Shown: positions 63,301-64,000 of the stretch, piece after piece
Layout: the number at the start of each line of letters is the position of its first letter
Position numbering within the stretch: the stretch's first letter is position 1
Origin: CAMTWZ01 sp041749075
Lineage (GTDB): Bacteria > Bacteroidota > Rhodothermia > Balneolales > HLUCCA01
Assembly: GCA_041749075.1 (NCBI GenBank)
Contig: JBGTBY010000031.1
Location: 1 to 64,000, forward strand
Direction of reading: 5' to 3'
Length of the DNA: 64,000 nt
Program-made: the position numbers and the translations under genes
Notes under the pieces: model-generated
The model's database searches: none
Told to the model about the DNA's origin: nothing
The model's input: the letters and a program-made list of their open reading frames with translations, nothing else

Positions 63301-64000
63301 GTCGAACATCCCGGCACCCACACCCGAATGGGTTCCACGTCGCGTTTATCCACAATCAGGGACTGAATCAGCTTCCGAAGCTCGGAGAATGCGGCCGGGT
63401 CGCGGAAAAACGTCGTTACGCCGATCAAGATCGTGTTGAACATTTCATCCGCTTCGCTCGGATCCCGCTCGATCAGCGACACATAGTCGTCGATATCACT
63501 GATTCCCAATTGGGAAAGGCGTTTTTCCAACCGACGTCCCACGGTGCCGGATTTGTAATTGGAGAAATCCGCACCCGTCCGCTTTCCGAGCAGATAGAAA
63601 ATCCGGGACATCGAATCCGTCATGACATCCATGGCATCTGCCTCGATGTCTCGTGTTTTTCCGAGGAGATGGGCTTGGATGCTTGCCCCGATCTCATTCA
63701 CCGACACAATCTCATCCACAACTCCGGTTTGGATTGCGGCTTTCGGCATGCTGTCAAATTTCGCGGTTTCTGGCGATTGGACGATCACATAGCCCCCCGC
63801 TTCATGCAAGGCCACAACACCCTGCGCGCCGTCCGATCCGGTTCCGGATAAGATTACGCCAACCACCCGATGAGTGGTCTGTTTGGCAAGCGAGTTGAAT
63901 AGCACATTCACAGACGGCTTGGGTCCGGCCACTGTAGGCTCCTTCCGAAGCACGATCTTGCCTTTTTCAACCGAAATCTCCCGATCAGGAGGTGTGATGT
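57390..64000 (-). CDS. Giant CheB-CheR-multi-PAS/GAF histidine kinase (5' part beyond the window)
   Basis: At least 2200 residues are encoded; the frame runs open through 64000, so the start is outside the window and the GTG at 63953 is internal (sequence before it reads ITPPDREISVEKGKI, typical CheB). From the N-terminus: the end of a CheB methylesterase (to about 63656; GTGSDGAQG, catalytic Asp), a CheR methyltransferase (63620-62831; SAM motif GCSTGQEAYS), a coiled coil of NEELQ/NEE repeats (about 62350-62080), four PAS domains, GAF, PAS, GAF, three PAS domains, then DHp (YVASHDLQEP) and HATPase (GSGIGLAIVKK) ending at 57390. The CheB-CheR-PAS fusion is a known hybrid kinase type, but this one is exceptionally long. 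Input signals are unknown. Confidence 0.93.
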   Translation of the reverse strand, partial: ITPPDREISVEKGKIVLRKEPTVAGPKPSVNVLFNSLAKQTTHRVVGVILSGTGSDGAQGVVALHEAGGYVIVQSPETAKFDSMPKAAIQTGVVDEIVSVNEIGASIQAHLLGKTRDIEADAMDVMTDSMSRIFYLLGKRTGADFSNYKSGTVGRRLEKRLSQLGISDIDDYVSLIERDPSEADEMFNTILIGVTTFFRDPAAFSELRKLIQSLIVDKRDVEPIRVWVPGCSTGQEAYSIAMMLNQILREQKSTFTFQIFATDIDDRAIAIARRGLYPANELDSIPELYHREAINRVGEQIELSKSIRSRVLFSKHDLTQNPPFLKLDLVSCRNLLIYFNATLQQRVFPVFQNALKAGGILFLGKSETIGNFTDLFGSVNARNKLYRRKPGAMGALKYPTAKTLSTSTSTPSSAETRPQKPTLHDRVRETLFSAYEHPYVVVNESFDVLEVNGDVRLIVTLAAGQIQTNLLKMVHQDLHLDVRSVLTQVQKNRTGIKGRIRRFEPFGPLQYVRISALPVLSQTDSQTTIMVIFETIDLKDVVSSEAKPRTQGRVHELEQELASTKLQLETYIEVIENSNEELQSLNEELQGMNEEFQSSNEELETSNEELQSANEEIQITYSELKVAHEELEARELALELSQANAHALLNNDLQAFVMVDSAYKVQRFNHKADHTFRQLHGRTIAVDDSIIDLLPSGQVERFMRHFKTALNGKPASIELEVTDVQDQQRWFAMHFSPAADRTGAIHNVSIGVLDVTDLKVALSTLNSRERLVNAVFNATSNGICITDENGLFVDMNDNYCTIYGYAKEELIGTQFSRMVAPEHEAFMRKAHDDFILNGHEPPGEFEVVDKMGNPLTVKVSAELLIDPDGKRYKVTTIEDVTEFKRSQAELLKSQVKITQSEAIMAEAQRFAQMGSWNFDFRTDSLTWTDALYDVFGADRETFKETHKSFLDLIHPDDRDYAEQTSKRSQETGEPFNITYRITTPTGEHRLIEEFGYTEMDESGRVVRLFGTAQNVTDRNRAEQRYRSLVENGGDAIAIIGADGRPTYVSPSITNVLGYTEKEALDLNLFTIIHPDDVNGVVEKMQIALANPGVPTKGYTSRTKHKDGTWRWLEATITNLLDDPNIMGIIDNFRDVTDSVLTSRLEQLERVMMEDSIKEGADLDAILTVYLRGIESNFPHMHCTIMTVKDGMVLTRTAPSLAPELWNSFDKKPIGPNHGSCGTAAYTGKPVIVSDIATDPKWKSFRKDALSHGIKACWSQPIFDSKGRVMATFAYYFHQKKAPSEKELELFLRSASLLGVIMESHHRSQALYDSNERFEYVTKATSDAIYDWDVVNDDFSWGDGFHRLFGHPKSESPFRLNDWIALTHPEDSTEHESPWLDFFNDRQKQNWTNSFRFRRSDGSYAYVDEIGYMIRDAKGAPIRMIGVLRDVSNEQLKKIQLSVQRELAELFKENTDLDSTLTNVLAYLSKFGGFETGEIWLKNYDSTVLNLMSIYQTSKQGKTYFKQSKSIRQFKMGEGLPGTVWKNPKRHIWTDIDTKTEFLRRDAAKIAGLKSAFAIPLRHNEECIGVLMFGSTLIQQEMNGQFDVFTPLESILGAEIKRKQQENELHHFFSSSPDILAIASPKGHFVKVNPVFCALTGYSEEELTTQPFETFMHPDDLGKPSANNVINRYISKTGDVIWISWNSSVVFGEDGFIYAYGRNMTDMIRLQELFDNAAKLAIIGSWEVDLVKGTVFWSDITRDIHEVDKDFVPDLSKGLDFYRPDMRPIIEVAVNTAIQNHENWDLELPIITAKGNERWIRTIGKPEFRDGTCVRIYGSFQDIHQRKKSEELIRETNERFHIVTEATNDAIWDYEITKNELFWGKGFRTQFGYDVDMEKPTFDRLISLIHPEDRERIVLKIEHFFGNHDSKNWFEEYRFLKADGTYATVMDRAVFIRDAKGRVIRVVGAMTDITYRRTHEDSLKKLNYQLQKHTKELEMSNAELEQFAYVASHDLQEPLRMITSFLSQLEKKYSDRLDPKAHQYIHFAVDGANRMRGIILDLLEFSRVGRLSSDKVTFEFKVLVDEYQLLRAKLIQEKSALVICGKLPVLNTYRSQVAQVMNNLLDNAIKYAKTGVKPEIRIQSKKNGGFWEISVSDNGIGISEDYYDKIFIIFQRLHDKTEYTGSGIGLAIVKKIVDNLGGSIWVHSVEGKGSTFTFTIPAE

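Noticed and set aside
63951..63953. GTG as the start of the giant kinase
   Set aside because: The frame is open upstream to the window edge and encodes further CheB sequence.
1..64000. tRNA, rRNA, CRISPR or insertion-sequence signals
   Set aside because: The spacers are short and none shows cloverleaf, spacer-repeat or transposase features.

Overview
The window looks like chromosomal DNA from a member of the Bacteroidota/Rhodothermota/Balneolota group. The evidence is a SusC/SusD pair, a secreted protease with a type IX-like C-terminal sorting domain (motif NYPNPFNP), a DUF4270-like lipoprotein beside a short glycogen-synthase-like gene (a gene order known from Bacteroidota), few Shine-Dalgarno sites, and one good TAnnTTTG promoter element. 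The lineage is an inference from gene content; no rRNA or tRNA gene is present to test it. Coding density is very high: no gene-free stretch exceeds about 210 bases, and many neighbours overlap by 1 to 16 nt.

Layout. (1) 1-6384, minus: BamA/TamA-like barrel, TamB and the start of a gamma-glutamyltranspeptidase, translationally coupled. (2) 6423-12821, plus: M14 peptidase, type II NADH dehydrogenase, 5'-nucleotidase, methyltransferase, PBP4-type DacB. (3) 12784-15260, minus: class A beta-lactamase-like protein and a D-aminoacylase-like lipoprotein. (4) 15468-20018, plus: SusC/SusD, ended by a bidirectional terminator. (5) 20082-22225, minus: a two-gene ABC exporter; then a thioesterase (plus) and a type IX-secreted subtilase (minus). 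(6) 25731-33349, plus: exopolyphosphatase and an AddAB-like helicase-nuclease. (7) 33439-35231, minus: a visibly AT-richer islet with a Fic AMP-transferase and a HicA/HicB toxin-antitoxin pair, with repeats in its promoters. (8) 35346-40811, plus: large M14 peptidase, miaA, purS, purQ, lptB, rhodanese. (9) 40808-50529, minus: a compact run glgB, malQ, glgA-like, DUF4270-like, outer-membrane barrel, TPR protein, rho. (10) 50558-54677: LolC/E-type permease (plus), membrane-fused Mur ligase (minus), sugar nucleotidyltransferase (plus). (11) 54667-64000, minus: a four-gene signalling operon headed by a giant CheB-CheR-PAS-GAF-kinase that continues past the right edge.

Themes are envelope biogenesis (TamAB, LptB, LolC/E, Mur ligase, DacB, SusCD), peptidoglycan or D-amino-acid turnover, storage glucan metabolism, and phosphorelay signalling. 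The most unusual items are the giant hybrid kinase with a partner lacking an ATPase domain, the Fic/HicAB islet with its helically phased TGATACGA repeats, a glycogen-synthase-like protein lacking its ADP-glucose motif and C-terminal half, a Mur ligase fused to about five membrane helices, and a 21-bp repeat cluster forming long inverted arms. I found no CRISPR array, insertion sequence, phage or RNA gene.
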